64,000 nt of DNA from Pseudarthrobacter phenanthrenivorans Sphe3 (GCF_000189535.1 NC_015145.1:1798001-1862000); one strand, 5' to 3'; shown: positions 25,571 to 35,478, counted from the first letter of the stretch. A program made the numbers and translations. The notes: a model not told the origin generated them from the letters alone.

Positions 25571-28309
25571 ATGACCGCCATCAGTCCCGACGCTGCCGTC
25601 GGCGAACGCCTGCCGGCCCCTGCCGCCCCCACCAGGCTTCGTGTCGAACACCTCCGCGAGGCATTCGGCATCACCACTACCCGGCCACGCCTCAGCTGGA
25701 CCCCGCCCCGCGGAGCAACAGGGCAGGTTGCCTATCGGATCACCGCAACCAACGGCTGGGATACGGGCCGCGTGGATTCCGCGCAGCACCTCCTGGTCCC
25801 ATACTCCGGCCCGGCATTGGAAGCCCGCAGCCGGTTCGAATGGCAGGTGCGGACCTGGACCATCGACGCCGGCGGCAGCGAAAATGTAAGCTCCTGGTCT
25901 GAACCCATGCCCGTGGAGCTGGGACTCCTGGACCCCACGGACTGGACCGCGCAGTGGATCGGCCCGTCCGAACCCGAGGTTCACGCCCCGGGTGAACGCC
26001 CGGGCTATGGCTTCCACAAGACCTTCACCCTTGCGTCAGTCCCGGAAGCGGCACGCGCCTACGCTACCGCCCACGGCATCTACGAGCTGTTCCTCAACGG
26101 CGAGCGGGTGGGCGACCAACAGCTCACGCCCGGCTCCACCAGCTACAACACCACCCTGCAGGTGCAGGCCTACGACGTCACCTCCCTGCTGCGCCCCGGC
26201 ATCAACACCGTCATGGCCGTCCTCACCGACGGGTGGTACCGCGGAACCTTCGGATTCACGCGCGACGCCGACATGTACGGCACTCAGACCGCCCTCCTCG
26301 CGCAGCTGGAGATTCAGTCCGGGAACGGCAGGACGGTCATCGGCACCGATGAGTCCTGGCTGGTGACCGGGACGGAGATCGTTCGCGCCGACCTGATGGC
26401 AGGGCAGTACGTGGATTTCCGGGGCGGACGCAGCGCGGCGGCAAACGTAGGCGCCGCGCCTAAGGCGAGTGCCGCCGTCGTCCGTCACGGCAGCTATGAC
26501 ACACTGGCGGGACCGGTGGCGCCGCCCACCCGGGTCATTGAAGAGCTCGCCCCGGTGTCCATCATCCGCCTGGCCAACGGGCACCAAGTGGTGGACTTCG
26601 GCCAGAATCTCCACGGCTGGGTCCGGCTAAACCGGCTCGCGCCCGGACACCCCGTCACCCTCGTGTACGGCGAAGCGCTGGACGCCGGCGGTGACGTCAC
26701 CCAGGACCACCTGCGCCCCCTCGACTTCCGGCGGCCCGGGCAGTTCCTGCCCGCCGGGCAGGTTGACCAGGTGACGGCGTCGGGCGCCCCCGCGGAGGTG
26801 TTTGAGCCGCGGCATACCACGCACGGCTTCCAGTACGTGTCCGTTCAGGGCCTTCCCGGGGACCTGGCCGGGCATGACATCACCGCCTGCCTGGTCCACA
26901 CGGACCTGGAACCCCTGGGCACGTTCAGGTGCAGCGACGGGCGCCTGAACAGGCTCCATGAGATCGTCCGCTGGAGCTTCCGGGACAATGCATGCGAGGT
27001 GCCCACCGACTGCCCGCAGCGGGAAAAGGCCGGCTGGACCGGGGACTGGCAGTTGTTCGTCCCCACCGCTGCCTACCTCTATGACGTGACAGGTTTCTCC
27101 CGCAAATGGCTGAGGGACGTCCGCGCGGACCAGTGGGACAACGGCGTCATCGCCAACATCTCCCCATCGCCCGGCCCCGGCGCCACGTCCGCGGATTTCA
27201 TGGCGTTCGTGAACGGTTCAGCAGGCTGGGGCGATGCGATCGTCATGGTGCCGTGGGAGGTGTACCGGGCTTCCGGCGATGCGGAGATACTGGCCGAGAA
27301 CTGGGCGGCCATGAACCGTTGGCTCGGCTTTGTCCGCAATACCGCTGAATCCCGCCGGCACCCCGCCCGCGCTGCGGCAAGTCCGGTTCCCGCCGCCCAT
27401 GAGCAGTACCTCTGGGACACCGGCTTCCACTGGGGCGAATGGATGGAACCGGGCGGCCCGGAACCGGACCTGTTCGCTGCCCGGTCCGCAGACCACGGCA
27501 TCGTGGCCACCGCCTACTACCGCAACACCACAGCACTGATGGCGAGGATCGCCGACGTCCTTGGCCTCCCGGAGGAGTCCCTTGCGCTCGCCGCCCTCTC
27601 GGAGAACATCCGGCAGGCGTGGGAAACGGAGTACCTGGACTCATCAGGGCAGGTAACAGAACCCAGCCAGGCCAACTGCGTCCGCGCACTCGCATTCGAT
27701 CTCGTCAGCCCCGGGCGGCGCCCAGTCGTCACAGCCCAGCTTGTTTCGCTGGTCCGGGCCGCGGGCACGCACGTGGGAACGGGCTTCCTGGCCACGCCCC
27801 ACCTGCTCCCGGTCCTGGCGGACAACGGCCAGCTCGACCTGGCTTATGAGTTGTTGATGCAGGATTCGGAACCCTCCTGGCTCGTCATGGTGGACCGCGG
27901 CGCCACCACAATGTGGGAGCTCTGGAACGGCATCGACGCCGCTGGCGCCCCGCACCAGTCGCTCAACCACTACAGCAAGGGCGCGGTGGCCTCTTTCCTC
28001 CACCGCTACACAGCCGGACTGCGGCAGGCGCCCGGCAGCGCGGGGTATGAGCGGATCATCATCGAGCCCCGTCCGGGCGCCGGGCTCACCTCTGCCGCCA
28101 CGTCTCACCAGGGCCCGCGGGGCCTGATCCAGGTGGAGTGGAAAAAGGACGACGGCGGCCTGCAGCTTCGTGCCGGGGTCCCTGCCGGGACCACCGCGGA
28201 AGTCCGGCTGCCCGTGGGGCCGCCTGCCGTCGTCGGGCCCGGAACGCACCACTTCACCGTCCCAGCCTGGGACGGAACCCGACCCCAGCCCGTAAGGAGC
28301 ATGCAATGA
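25571..28309 (+). CDS. GH78 alpha-L-rhamnosidase (second, longer copy)
   Basis: A 912-residue family 78 enzyme. It begins with a fibronectin-like N domain ([39 protein letters not shown]), then the Bac_rhamnosid_N sandwich ([32 protein letters not shown]), the barrel with [18 protein letters not shown] (about 477-493; general acid glutamate) and [14 protein letters not shown] (about 776-789; general base). I chose ATG 25571, which follows AGGAG and fits the family; the longer open frame upstream covers the promoter. No signal peptide. It starts an operon with three alpha/beta hydrolases and ends with an ATGA overlap into the first of them. Confidence 0.93.
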   Translation: MTAISPDAAVGERLPAPAAPTRLRVEHLREAFGITTTRPRLSWTPPRGATGQVAYRITATNGWDTGRVDSAQHLLVPYSGPALEARSRFEWQVRTWTIDAGGSENVSSWSEPMPVELGLLDPTDWTAQWIGPSEPEVHAPGERPGYGFHKTFTLASVPEAARAYATAHGIYELFLNGERVGDQQLTPGSTSYNTTLQVQAYDVTSLLRPGINTVMAVLTDGWYRGTFGFTRDADMYGTQTALLAQLEIQSGNGRTVIGTDESWLVTGTEIVRADLMAGQYVDFRGGRSAAANVGAAPKASAAVVRHGSYDTLAGPVAPPTRVIEELAPVSIIRLANGHQVVDFGQNLHGWVRLNRLAPGHPVTLVYGEALDAGGDVTQDHLRPLDFRRPGQFLPAGQVDQVTASGAPAEVFEPRHTTHGFQYVSVQGLPGDLAGHDITACLVHTDLEPLGTFRCSDGRLNRLHEIVRWSFRDNACEVPTDCPQREKAGWTGDWQLFVPTAAYLYDVTGFSRKWLRDVRADQWDNGVIANISPSPGPGATSADFMAFVNGSAGWGDAIVMVPWEVYRASGDAEILAENWAAMNRWLGFVRNTAESRRHPARAAASPVPAAHEQYLWDTGFHWGEWMEPGGPEPDLFAARSADHGIVATAYYRNTTALMARIADVLGLPEESLALAALSENIRQAWETEYLDSSGQVTEPSQANCVRALAFDLVSPGRRPVVTAQLVSLVRAAGTHVGTGFLATPHLLPVLADNGQLDLAYELLMQDSEPSWLVMVDRGATTMWELWNGIDAAGAPHQSLNHYSKGAVASFLHRYTAGLRQAPGSAGYERIIIEPRPGAGLTSAATSHQGPRGLIQVEWKKDDGGLQLRAGVPAGTTAEVRLPVGPPAVVGPGTHHFTVPAWDGTRPQPVRSMQ

Positions 28310-29313
28310 GCATCAGCGAAACGACCGAGGCCTGCGACACCACACGGGTTGATCCTGCCCGGCCTGATCCTGCCCGGCCCGGCGGGGTAGACGTTCCCCC
28401 TTTTCCCGTCTTTGATCCGCCCGGCGTCCCCGAGGACGTATCGGACGTGTCGGCCGTGCGCCGCGAAGTCACGTACGCCAAGGCGATTGGCTTCCGGCCG
28501 CTCAAGATGGACATCTGGCTGCCGCGCCAGGCAGGCGCTTCCGTGCCGCTGGTGGTGTGGATCCACGGCGGCGCCTTCCAGCTGGGCGACCGCCGTGAAC
28601 TGCCGCCCACCTTCGCGCCGGACTCGGTGTTCCGGCTGCTCAACGAGGCCGGCATTGCCTGCGCCACTGTCGATTACCGCCATTCGCTGGAAGCACCTTT
28701 CCCGGCGCAGCTGCACGACCTGAAGGCTGCCGTCCGCTACCTGCGGGAGTTCGCAGCGGACCTCGGCGTGGATCCGGAACGCTTCGGGGCATGGGGCGAA
28801 TCGGCCGGCGGCCACCTCGCCGCACTGCTGGGCCTGGCCGGGGGCCGGGAGGACCTGCACGGCGGGCTCGGTGTGCAGGGGCACTCCAGCAGCGTCAGCG
28901 CCGTCGTCGACTTCTATGGCGTCTCCTCGCTCGTCGATATCCCGCCTATCAGCATGCCGCCGGGCCTGTTCCCGCCCGCATTGACAGCTGCGGTTCCAGC
29001 CGGGATGTCCCTGCAGCCCGAACAGATGCTGGTGGGTGGCTCCAAGGATCCCGCGCTCCTGGCTGCGGCGAGCCCGGTCAGTTACGTGACCGCCGAGGCG
29101 CCGCCCTTCCTGCTGATCCACGGGGACAGCGACGGCCTGGTGCCGCACTCGCAGACCGACCTCCTGGCAGCCGCGCTTGCAGGCGCCGGCGTTGAGCACG
29201 AGGTGGTCACGGTCAAGGGCGGGGACCACTGCTTCTTCGGCGCGGAGGACCAGCTGGATGCCATCCTTGCTGCCGCCGTCGGGTTCTTTGCTGCCAAGCT
29301 GGGCCGGCGATGA
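28306..29313 (+). CDS. Alpha/beta hydrolase (esterase, HSL/BD-FAE type)
   Basis: A 335-residue serine hydrolase. Oxyanion motif VVWIHGGAF (about 83-91), nucleophile elbow [14 protein letters not shown] (Ser near 165), acid in [12 protein letters not shown] (about 270) and His in KGGDHCFFG (about 306): a full catalytic triad. A Pro/Asp-rich N-terminus with a repeated DPARP segment precedes the fold. Start ATG 28306 overlaps the rhamnosidase stop. In context it may cleave an acyl ester or depside bond of the substrate; the substrate is not determined by sequence. Confidence 0.88.
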   Translation: MSISETTEACDTTRVDPARPDPARPGGVDVPPFPVFDPPGVPEDVSDVSAVRREVTYAKAIGFRPLKMDIWLPRQAGASVPLVVWIHGGAFQLGDRRELPPTFAPDSVFRLLNEAGIACATVDYRHSLEAPFPAQLHDLKAAVRYLREFAADLGVDPERFGAWGESAGGHLAALLGLAGGREDLHGGLGVQGHSSSVSAVVDFYGVSSLVDIPPISMPPGLFPPALTAAVPAGMSLQPEQMLVGGSKDPALLAAASPVSYVTAEAPPFLLIHGDSDGLVPHSQTDLLAAALAGAGVEHEVVTVKGGDHCFFGAEDQLDAILAAAVGFFAAKLGRR

Positions 29314-30323
29314 CGGCCGGGCGGCGCGAGTCTCCGGCTCCTGCCCGCGACAGTGAGGTTCCGCCCGGGGACGCGCTTGCTCCGGACGCCGGGTTTGCCC
29401 AGTACCTGGCCGCCCCCGAAGGGCCGCAAACCCTGCCGGGCCAGGCAGGCCCGGACGTTGCGATCCGCACGGTGGCCGCGGAAGGACGCCGTGGACCGGT
29501 GGCTATCCGGATTTATGGGGAGCCTTCGCAGGCTGCGGGGCCGGCGCTGGTGTGGCTGCACGGCGGCGGCTTTGTCAGCGGCAGCCTGGACATGCCCGAA
29601 TCCGATTACCTGGGCCGGGTGCTGGCGTCGTCCGGAATACCGGTGTTGTCCGTCGACTACCGGCTGGCCCGCGACGGCGTGCACTTCCCGGTACCGCACG
29701 AGGACACGCTCGCCGCCTGGTTTTGGATCCGCCGGAACGCCGCCGAACTGGGACTGGATCCCGGGCTCCTGTGCCTGGGCGGCGCCGGCGCGGGGGGAAA
29801 CCTCGCGGTGGGCGCTGCGCTGTACCTGACCGATGCCGGAAAGCCGCTCCCGGCCAAGCTCCTGCTTGCCTACCCCTTCCTGCACGCAGAATTGCCACCC
29901 CCTGCAGGCGGGCTGGACGAGGAGGTGATGGCCACACTGCCCAGGTACCTGCGCTTCACCCTCGAGGACTGCGTGCGCCAGGCGGAAAACTACGTGGGCG
30001 GACCGGTCAGCATGGCGTCCTCGTATGCGATGCCAGGTTACGCCGACCCGTCCGGGCTGCCGCCCACGGCCATGGTGGCGTGTGAATACGACGACGCCCG
30101 CGGCTCTTCGGAGCTCTTCGCCGACAACCTTCGGCAGGCAGGCGTGCCTGTGTCCTTCTTCCTGGCCCGTGGCGCCGTCCACGGCCATCTCAATCACGCC
30201 GCTGGCAGCCCGGAAGCGCAGCCAGTACTGGACTTCCTGGCCACGGAGCTGGCGGCGGCGAAGGCGCTGTTTCATTCAGCGAAACCGGCCACGCGGGGCG
30301 GGCTTCCCGTACGGGAAGGTTGA
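29310..30323 (+). CDS. Alpha/beta hydrolase-fold protein lacking the nucleophile serine
   Basis: A 337-residue member of the hormone-sensitive lipase-like family: [15 protein letters not shown] oxyanion motif (about 81-95), [18 protein letters not shown] and a C-terminal half with [20 protein letters not shown] and the His in AVHGHLNHA. At the elbow, where relatives have GDSAGG, the sequence reads [12 protein letters not shown], so the catalytic Ser is Gly and the preceding Asp is Ala. Asp and His of the triad remain. The frame is otherwise intact and coupled by ATGA to the first esterase. It is probably inactive as an esterase, or has another role (binding, or subunit of its neighbour). A sequencing error would have to change more than one codon. 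Confidence 0.85.
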   Translation: MTAGRRESPAPARDSEVPPGDALAPDAGFAQYLAAPEGPQTLPGQAGPDVAIRTVAAEGRRGPVAIRIYGEPSQAAGPALVWLHGGGFVSGSLDMPESDYLGRVLASSGIPVLSVDYRLARDGVHFPVPHEDTLAAWFWIRRNAAELGLDPGLLCLGGAGAGGNLAVGAALYLTDAGKPLPAKLLLAYPFLHAELPPPAGGLDEEVMATLPRYLRFTLEDCVRQAENYVGGPVSMASSYAMPGYADPSGLPPTAMVACEYDDARGSSELFADNLRQAGVPVSFFLARGAVHGHLNHAAGSPEAQPVLDFLATELAAAKALFHSAKPATRGGLPVREG

Positions 30324-30393
30324 CTGGTGACGCGGTCCACACAGGTGGTCCGGCGCATGAACGAAACGGCGCGGTACAAACATGGAGTCAACG

Positions 30394-31260
30394 ATGACGG
30401 CAGGGCGGGTTATAAAAGGCATCGAGTTTGCCCGCCCCGGGGGTTCCTTCCCGCTGCTGCTGGACCTCTACATCCCCGCCGCCCCGCAGTCCGGGGCGTT
30501 GCCAGCGGTGGTCCATTTCCACGGAGGCGGCTGGCGGGTGGGAGGCCGATCCTCCCTGGGCCCGCAGATGGATTCGCTGGGCGTGAGCCCGATTGAGCGG
30601 CTCGTGGACGCTGGATTCGTGGTGGCCTCTGCCGAGTACCGGCTGAGCTCCGTGGCGCACTTTCCGGCCCAGCTGCTGGATGCCAAAGCCGCCATCCGTT
30701 GGCTCCGCGGGCATGCCGCGGAATACGCCGTGGACCCGGACCGGATCTACGCCTGGGGTGACTCCGCAGGCGGACACCTGGCCAGCCTGGTGGGCTTGAC
30801 CGCCGGGTCCGCCGCATACGCCGGCGACCGCGCGGACGTGAGTGACGCCGTCGCCGCCGTCGCCGCCTGGTACCCGCCCACGGACCTCCTCACTATGGGA
30901 GCACAACGGCTCCCGAATGCCGTTGCCAGCGCCGACGATCCCGGGTCCCGCGAGGCGCTGCTCCTCGGCGCCCAGCCGGCCCAGGCTCCGGATAAGGCTG
31001 CAGCAGCTAGCCCGATCACCTATGCCGGCAACCCCGCCCCGCCCTTCTTTTTGGCCCACGGCACGGCCGACCGCTTCGTCCCGCCCGCCCAATCCATAAC
31101 GCTGGCCGCGGCGCTGGAAGCCGCCGGCACCGCCGTCGAACTTCTCCTCATTGAAGGCGCCGACCACATGTGGCAGCTGCCGGGGCAGGACCCGACCGCA
31201 GCCGCCAAGGCCGCCGCCGCAACCATCGACTTTTTCCGCCGCCAGGGACACAAACCCTGA
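30394..31260 (+). CDS. Alpha/beta hydrolase (esterase, BD-FAE/CocE-like small esterase type)
   Basis: A 288-residue serine hydrolase with HFHGGGWRVGG (about 41-51), EYRLSSVAHFPAQLLDAKAA, nucleophile elbow AWGDSAGGHLASL (Ser near 123), acid FLAHGTADRFVPP (about 222) and His EGADHMWQLPG (about 255): an intact triad. I prefer the ATG at 30394 because GGAG lies 6 bp before it; an in-frame ATG at 30382 has no RBS. Related to feruloyl-esterase-like and isoprenylcysteine-methylesterase-like proteins. It could hydrolyse aromatic esters; the substrate is unknown. Confidence 0.87.
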   Translation: MTAGRVIKGIEFARPGGSFPLLLDLYIPAAPQSGALPAVVHFHGGGWRVGGRSSLGPQMDSLGVSPIERLVDAGFVVASAEYRLSSVAHFPAQLLDAKAAIRWLRGHAAEYAVDPDRIYAWGDSAGGHLASLVGLTAGSAAYAGDRADVSDAVAAVAAWYPPTDLLTMGAQRLPNAVASADDPGSREALLLGAQPAQAPDKAAAASPITYAGNPAPPFFLAHGTADRFVPPAQSITLAAALEAAGTAVELLLIEGADHMWQLPGQDPTAAAKAAAATIDFFRRQGHKP

Positions 31261-31274
31261 TTTGAAACCCTCCC

Positions 31275-31960
31275 ATGCAGTTTGTTGGCATCACCCACCG
31301 CGGCGAATCCTGGGCCGCGGCCCTCGTCGATGTGCAGTTCTTCCACTCGCTCCCGTCACGGAATTCTGGACGGACCCCCTGGGCTGACAGGACAAGGCCC
31401 TGACGCTCACGGCCGACGCCGGCCCGCCCCTTGAGCGTGGCAGCGCCACCCAAGTGCCGCTAGTCCCCGCCTCGGCGCGCGTGATCTGCGTGGGCCTGAA
31501 CTACAAGGCCCACGCTGCCGAGGGCAGCTATAGGGACCAGGACCTGCCGCCGTACCCTACGCTGTTCGGACGCTGGACTGCGTCACTTTCCGTGGGCAAC
31601 GTGCCCGTGCCCGTTCCCGGCGGGGAAGACGGCCTGGACTGGGAAGGGGAGGTGGCCGCGTACATCGGCCGGCGCGTGGAATCAGCGGACGAGGCCGAAG
31701 CCGCAGAGGCCGTTTTTGGCTACTCCACCTTCAATGACATCACCGCCCGCCGCGCACAGAAGCTCACCAGCCAGTGGACGCTGGTGGTGCTGGAGCTGGA
31801 CCACCACACCGGAGTTTTCCTCAGCAACGACGAACCCCCGCCGGTCCACATGCATGGTGTGGTCCGCACCCCCTCCGGCAACGACTACGGCCGCGATTGC
31901 TCCAGAACTGCCGTTTTCAACGCCCGGAACGGCATCTGCCCAGCAGCCGATGGTCCCTAA
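31275..31960 (+). pseudogene. Chimeric relic: FAH 5' part fused in frame to DUF3500 3' part
   Basis: The sequence starts like a FAH-family protein (MQFVGITHRGESWAAALVD), changes frame near 31340 (another frame reads PVTEFWTDPLG then TGA at 31385-31387), and resumes as FAH with ARVICVGLNYKAHAAEGSYR through GLDWEGEVAAYIG to RRAQKLTSQWTL. At about 31782 it continues without break as the C-terminus of DUF3500 (VVLELDHHTGVFLSNDEPPP, VRTPSGNDYGRD), then loses homology before the TAA at 31958-31960. Each part is closely similar to the intact FAH (8865-9737) and DUF3500 (7600-8868). A deletion of about 1.5 kb joining two neighbouring genes explains it. Almost certainly non-functional. Confidence 0.88.
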
Positions 31961-31968
31961 ACCCGGCT

Positions 31969-32006
31969 GGCCCGGACTCCCTTTCGGAAGTCCGGGCCAT
32001 GTTTTT
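31969..32006 (+). terminator. Rho-independent terminator
   Basis: GGCCCGGACT (31969-31978) and AGTCCGGGCC (31989-31998) form a perfect 10-bp stem with a 10-nt loop, followed by GTTTTT at 32001-32006. It ends the rhamnosidase-esterase operon just before the convergent quercetinase gene. Confidence 0.85.
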
Positions 32007-32018
32007 GTCCTGGGATCG

Positions 32019-33089
32019 CTAGGAGATTTCCAGCGCGATCCGGCGCTGTGGCGGCGGCCCCACCACGGTGAGGTCCATCTCGGCCTGGGCGCGGCCGAAG
32101 CCTTCCATGTCCATGTAGGGCTGGCCTCCCTCGGTGTACATGTAGTCCTCGGTGGGCTTGTTGAAGTACTCGAAGAAGCCATTGAAGACCGACGGTGTGA
32201 GGAAGCCCAGCATCTGGGTGTTGTGCGAGTCCAGGGCGAAGGAGTGGATGGTGCCGGCTGGGGCGTGGACGAAGTCGCCCTTAGTCAGCAGCATCTCCCG
32301 GCCGTTCGCGTAGAGCCACATCCGGCCCTCGGTGACGAGGAAGTTCTCGGTGTGCTGTTCGTGGAAGTGCAGCGGGATGTAGGGCGTTTTGGCGCCTTTG
32401 GTGTGTACGGCGAAGTAGTTGGAGCCGGTGTTGGCGGGCCGGGACAGGTAGGTGAACATGGTCTGGTAGCTAACCATGCGCTCGCCCTCGTGAGCACTGA
32501 GGAAGTAGGGGCTCTGCGTGGGCGGCAGGCCGGCGTCGTGCTTGAACACCGGTTCCACCCGCTCAACCTCCGGGAAGGTGATCCCGAATTCTGCGCCCAC
32601 TGCGGCCTGTTCGTGGAGGCTGGCCGTGTGGCCGGCGCGGACAGGCGGAACGTGGGAGTCGATGGGCGTGCCGACCCGCTCGTAGTAAGCCTCCACGCCG
32701 CCGGGTGTCATCCAGTTGAGGAAGCGCGTGTAATGGCTCGCCATTCGGTAGGCATGGGGCGTGTTGGGCGGGATGACCACCGAGTCGCCGGGGGTGAGGA
32801 TGCGGCTTTCGCCAGGAAGCCAGACGTGGAGGATGCCGTCGAAAACGTAGAGGGTTTTGTGCTCTATTTCGTGGCTGACGAACGGTGAATCGGCGCCCAT
32901 GCCGCCGGAAATGTACGCGGCGCTGAAGATGCCGCCGGTGTCCGCGGCCCGGGCGATGACCGTCACCAGCTGGCCGTTGATCTCGTAGCGGGCACCTTCG
33001 CCTGACGCCATGTAGTAGGGGACAGCTTCGCCGGGCAGGGTGTTGGCCACCGGCAGCTGCTGGTTCATTTCCTCCACGCTGAGGGACAT
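32019..33089 (-). CDS. Bicupin quercetin 2,3-dioxygenase-like enzyme
   Basis: A 356-residue two-cupin protein matching flavonol 2,4-dioxygenases (quercetinases), which open the flavonol C ring to a depside and release CO. First cupin: FVSHEIEHKTLYVFDGILHV with PGDSVVIPPNTPHAYR; its metal motif is less canonical. Second cupin: YIPLHFHEQHTENFLVTEGR (about 236-255) with KGDFVHAPAGTIHSF, carrying the H-x-H, E, H ligand set. Internal GEGARYEINGQLVTVIARA is also typical. ATG 33089 has AAGGA upstream; longer frames upstream are spurious. Convergent with the rhamnosidase operon and next to a type-B esterase remnant. Substrate could be another flavonol or phenol, but the setting supports quercetin-type chemistry. 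Confidence 0.8.
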   Translation of the reverse strand: MSLSVEEMNQQLPVANTLPGEAVPYYMASGEGARYEINGQLVTVIARAADTGGIFSAAYISGGMGADSPFVSHEIEHKTLYVFDGILHVWLPGESRILTPGDSVVIPPNTPHAYRMASHYTRFLNWMTPGGVEAYYERVGTPIDSHVPPVRAGHTASLHEQAAVGAEFGITFPEVERVEPVFKHDAGLPPTQSPYFLSAHEGERMVSYQTMFTYLSRPANTGSNYFAVHTKGAKTPYIPLHFHEQHTENFLVTEGRMWLYANGREMLLTKGDFVHAPAGTIHSFALDSHNTQMLGFLTPSVFNGFFEYFNKPTEDYMYTEGGQPYMDMEGFGRAQAEMDLTVVGPPPQRRIALEIS

Positions 33090-33170
33090 GGTTCCTTCTT
33101 TCGACTCGTCCGGCAGGGCCGGAATGTGACCTCCATCATTGCCTGCGCTTTCCTTTGACAAGAGACCAGA

Positions 33171-33185
33171 TTTCAATGGGTGAAA
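33171..33185. promoter_or_regulatory. Putative IclR-type operator, TTTCA-N5-TGAAA
   Basis: TTTCAATGGGTGAAA is a perfect 5+5 palindrome between the divergent quercetinase and carboxylesterase genes. It matches the half sites and spacing of the sites at 12899, 15342 and 25484 and is the best member of the set. Confidence 0.6.
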
Positions 33186-33258
33186 GCCAAGTGTGCGGTT
33201 CATGGTCGGGCTGCGAAGCTGGCAGTTGGACCTACACCCCACCAGGAGCCTTGCCCCC

Positions 33259-34513
33259 ATGAGCCTTTCCCGCACTGTGACCATCGCCGAGGGACGGGTC
33301 CGCGGCACTGCGACCGTTGTTGAACGGCGCGGCGTCAGCCGGTTCCTGGGGATTCCCTATGCCGGTTCGCCGGCTGGGTCCGCCCGCTTCCGCCCGCCGG
33401 TTCCTGCTTCCGGCTGGGCCGGGGTGCGCGACTGTACCGGGCCTGGCCCTGCAGCGCCGCAGAACCCTGAGGTTCCCGCTCCTCCCGGCCGGAAGCCGCG
33501 GACGTGGAGCGAGGACGGGTGCCTGAACCTGAATGTGTGGACGCCTGATGCGTGCGGTTCGGGGCTTCCGGTGATGGTGTGGATTCACGGCGGCGCCTAT
33601 GTTTCGGGTGCGGCGGGCAATCATGCAGAGCGGGACGGCCGAGAGGTTCCGGAGTGCGGCGGATTCTGCCCGGCTCAGCCGGGAGTTCCTGTCACTGTGT
33701 GAGGTTGGGGACGCGCGGGAGTTGCTGGTGCTTCCGGTGGAGCGGCTGCTCGAGGCCCAGGAGAAGCTGGTGCAGCAATTTGGCGCGGAGACGTATGCCG
33801 TGCCGCTGCCGTTCCAGCCTGCGGTCGGGACGCCGTCGCTTCCTTTGCCTCCGCTGGAGGCGGTGCGGGCAGGCATGAACTCCGGCGTGGACCTGCTGGT
33901 GGGGACGAACCTGAACGAGGGATCGTTCGCCGTCGAGATGCGGCCGAAGGACCCGTTGGATCCGCCGTACGCCGGGCGGGCTGCGGCGGTTTTAAGGGAT
34001 TTTGGTGCGCCCGGCCGTTTGGAGGAATACGCGCAGGCTGTTGCTCTTGTCCTGGGGGCCGAGGCTTCCGGGAAGGAGTTGCTGGAGGCAGTTGTTTCCG
34101 ATGCGGTGTACCGGCAGCCCAGCAACCGGCTGCTTGACGCCCGGCATGGCTCGACGGGGAGGACCTTTTCCTACCTGTTCACCTGGCGGAGTCCCGCGAT
34201 GGGCGGCAAGCTGGGCGCCTGCCACGCGCTGGACATCCCGTTCGTTTTCCGGCAGCTTGGCTCGCCCGAGGCGGAGTTTCTGACGCGGGGGAGGGCGCCG
34301 CAGGGCTTGGGAGATGCCATGAGCTCGGCGTGGGCCGCGTTCGCCCGGGCCGGTCTGCCCGCCGCTCCCGGCCTGCCGCCCTGGCCGGATTACCGGTACG
34401 GACGCCAGGCGATGATCCTGGACGAGGTTCTCCGGGTGGAGGAGGACCCGCGCTCGGAACTGCGTGAGTTCTGGGCGGATGTGCTTGCAACGTCGGGAAG
34501 CGCTGCCGTGTAG
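33259..34513 (+). pseudogene. Type-B carboxylesterase with internal deletion of the active site
   Basis: The 5' part reads VTIAEGRVRGTATVVERRGV, SRFLGIPYAGSPAG, EDGCLNLNVWTPDA and MVWIHGGAYVSGAAG, the normal start of a type-B carboxylesterase. At about 33620 the sequence jumps, in a new frame, to RAIMQSGTAERF, which in relatives lies roughly 100 residues later, just after the nucleophile elbow. The old frame stops at 33702; the new frame runs through VDLLVGTNLNEGSFAVEM and GACHALDIPFVFRQLG to the TAG at 34511-34513. The deleted part contains the GESAGG serine, so the gene is dead. It was probably the divergent partner of the quercetinase gene, a fitting place for a depside esterase. Confidence 0.88.
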
Positions 34514-34733
34514 GCGATAGAGCCGACGGAGAAGAAGCCGCCCCCTCCATCCAGGGGCAGTGCAGAAGTCGGACCGGAAACAGGGTTATCGTCGAGTACA
34601 TCCACAGGAGCGGTGGAACGTCCCGAATTCTGCTCAAGGCGGCACTGGTGCAATTGACCTGCTGGATTCTGTGGCGTCTTCAGCCAAAACTCATCGGTCA
34701 CTGTGCTGAAATCATGGCGTTGCACGTTGTGTC

Positions 34734-35252
34734 CTACGCCGGTGTTTGAGTTTGAAGGCCCCAGGTCAGCTTTCGGATTTCCTCGCTATGGAGTCCGCTA
34801 AGCGCGGCGAGTTCGAAGGCGTCCATGACTCCAAGCTTGCGTGCCGCAGCTAGTAGCTTCAGCCGCTGCCGTTCGAGGACTGCCTTCGATTTCTCGAGCT
34901 CTGCCAGCTCGGCCCTGAGCGACTCAATCAAGGCACGTTGGCCTTCGGGCGGTTCGCCTGATGACACGAGGTCATCGTAGGACAGACCGATGGTCCTGAC
35001 TGTCCAGCGCGTCAGTCCTGCGGCTTCGGCCAAGCGGGCGACCTTCATTCCGTCACGGAGCGCTTGCGCGACGTGTTGGTTCAGGCGTGCGGACAGGGGC
35101 CGGCTGCTGCTTGCGTTGAAGGCCAGTCGCTGCCGGTTCGCCCTGAGCAGTTTCCGAAGCTTTTCCGCCTGCAGCGCAGTCTTGTCAGGTTTGGGTGTTC
35201 CGCGGTAGCGATATTGGCCGCTACCGGCGTGATGCGTAACGGCCAAGAGCAC
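34734..35252 (-). CDS. Hypothetical protein with HTH and coiled coil
   Basis: A 172-residue basic protein not assigned to a named family. Residues about 65-100 (VAQALRDGMKVARLAEAAGL, TRWTVRTIGLSYDDL) look like a resolvase/Fis-type helix-turn-helix. Residues about 105-145 are a charged coiled coil (ALIESLRAELAELEKSKAVL). The N-terminus is rich in Arg/Lys. The C-terminus has LSGLHSEEIRKLTWG. It could be a small DNA-binding protein. It stands alone between the esterase relic and the aminotransferase operon; the 220 bp downstream (34514-34733) hold nothing I can assign. Confidence 0.55.
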   Translation of the reverse strand: MLLAVTHHAGSGQYRYRGTPKPDKTALQAEKLRKLLRANRQRLAFNASSSRPLSARLNQHVAQALRDGMKVARLAEAAGLTRWTVRTIGLSYDDLVSSGEPPEGQRALIESLRAELAELEKSKAVLERQRLKLLAAARKLGVMDAFELAALSGLHSEEIRKLTWGLQTQTPA

Positions 35253-35478
35253 TCCTCGGTTTCGGATATTGCCGGGCGGGCCAACTTAGAGGCTAGACAG
35301 AATGAAGCGGCCGCGGAAATACCAATAGTGCGTGGACCCATAACCGGAACGTGTGGATGGGCCAGCCATAAGGGACGCTTATCCGCCCACGCACTTTAGG
35401 TCTTATCCACCCCAGCGGGATTTCCCTATTGTCGAAGGAAACGAGCCCCGCTCGCTCCTGACTCCCTAGGAAGAGACC

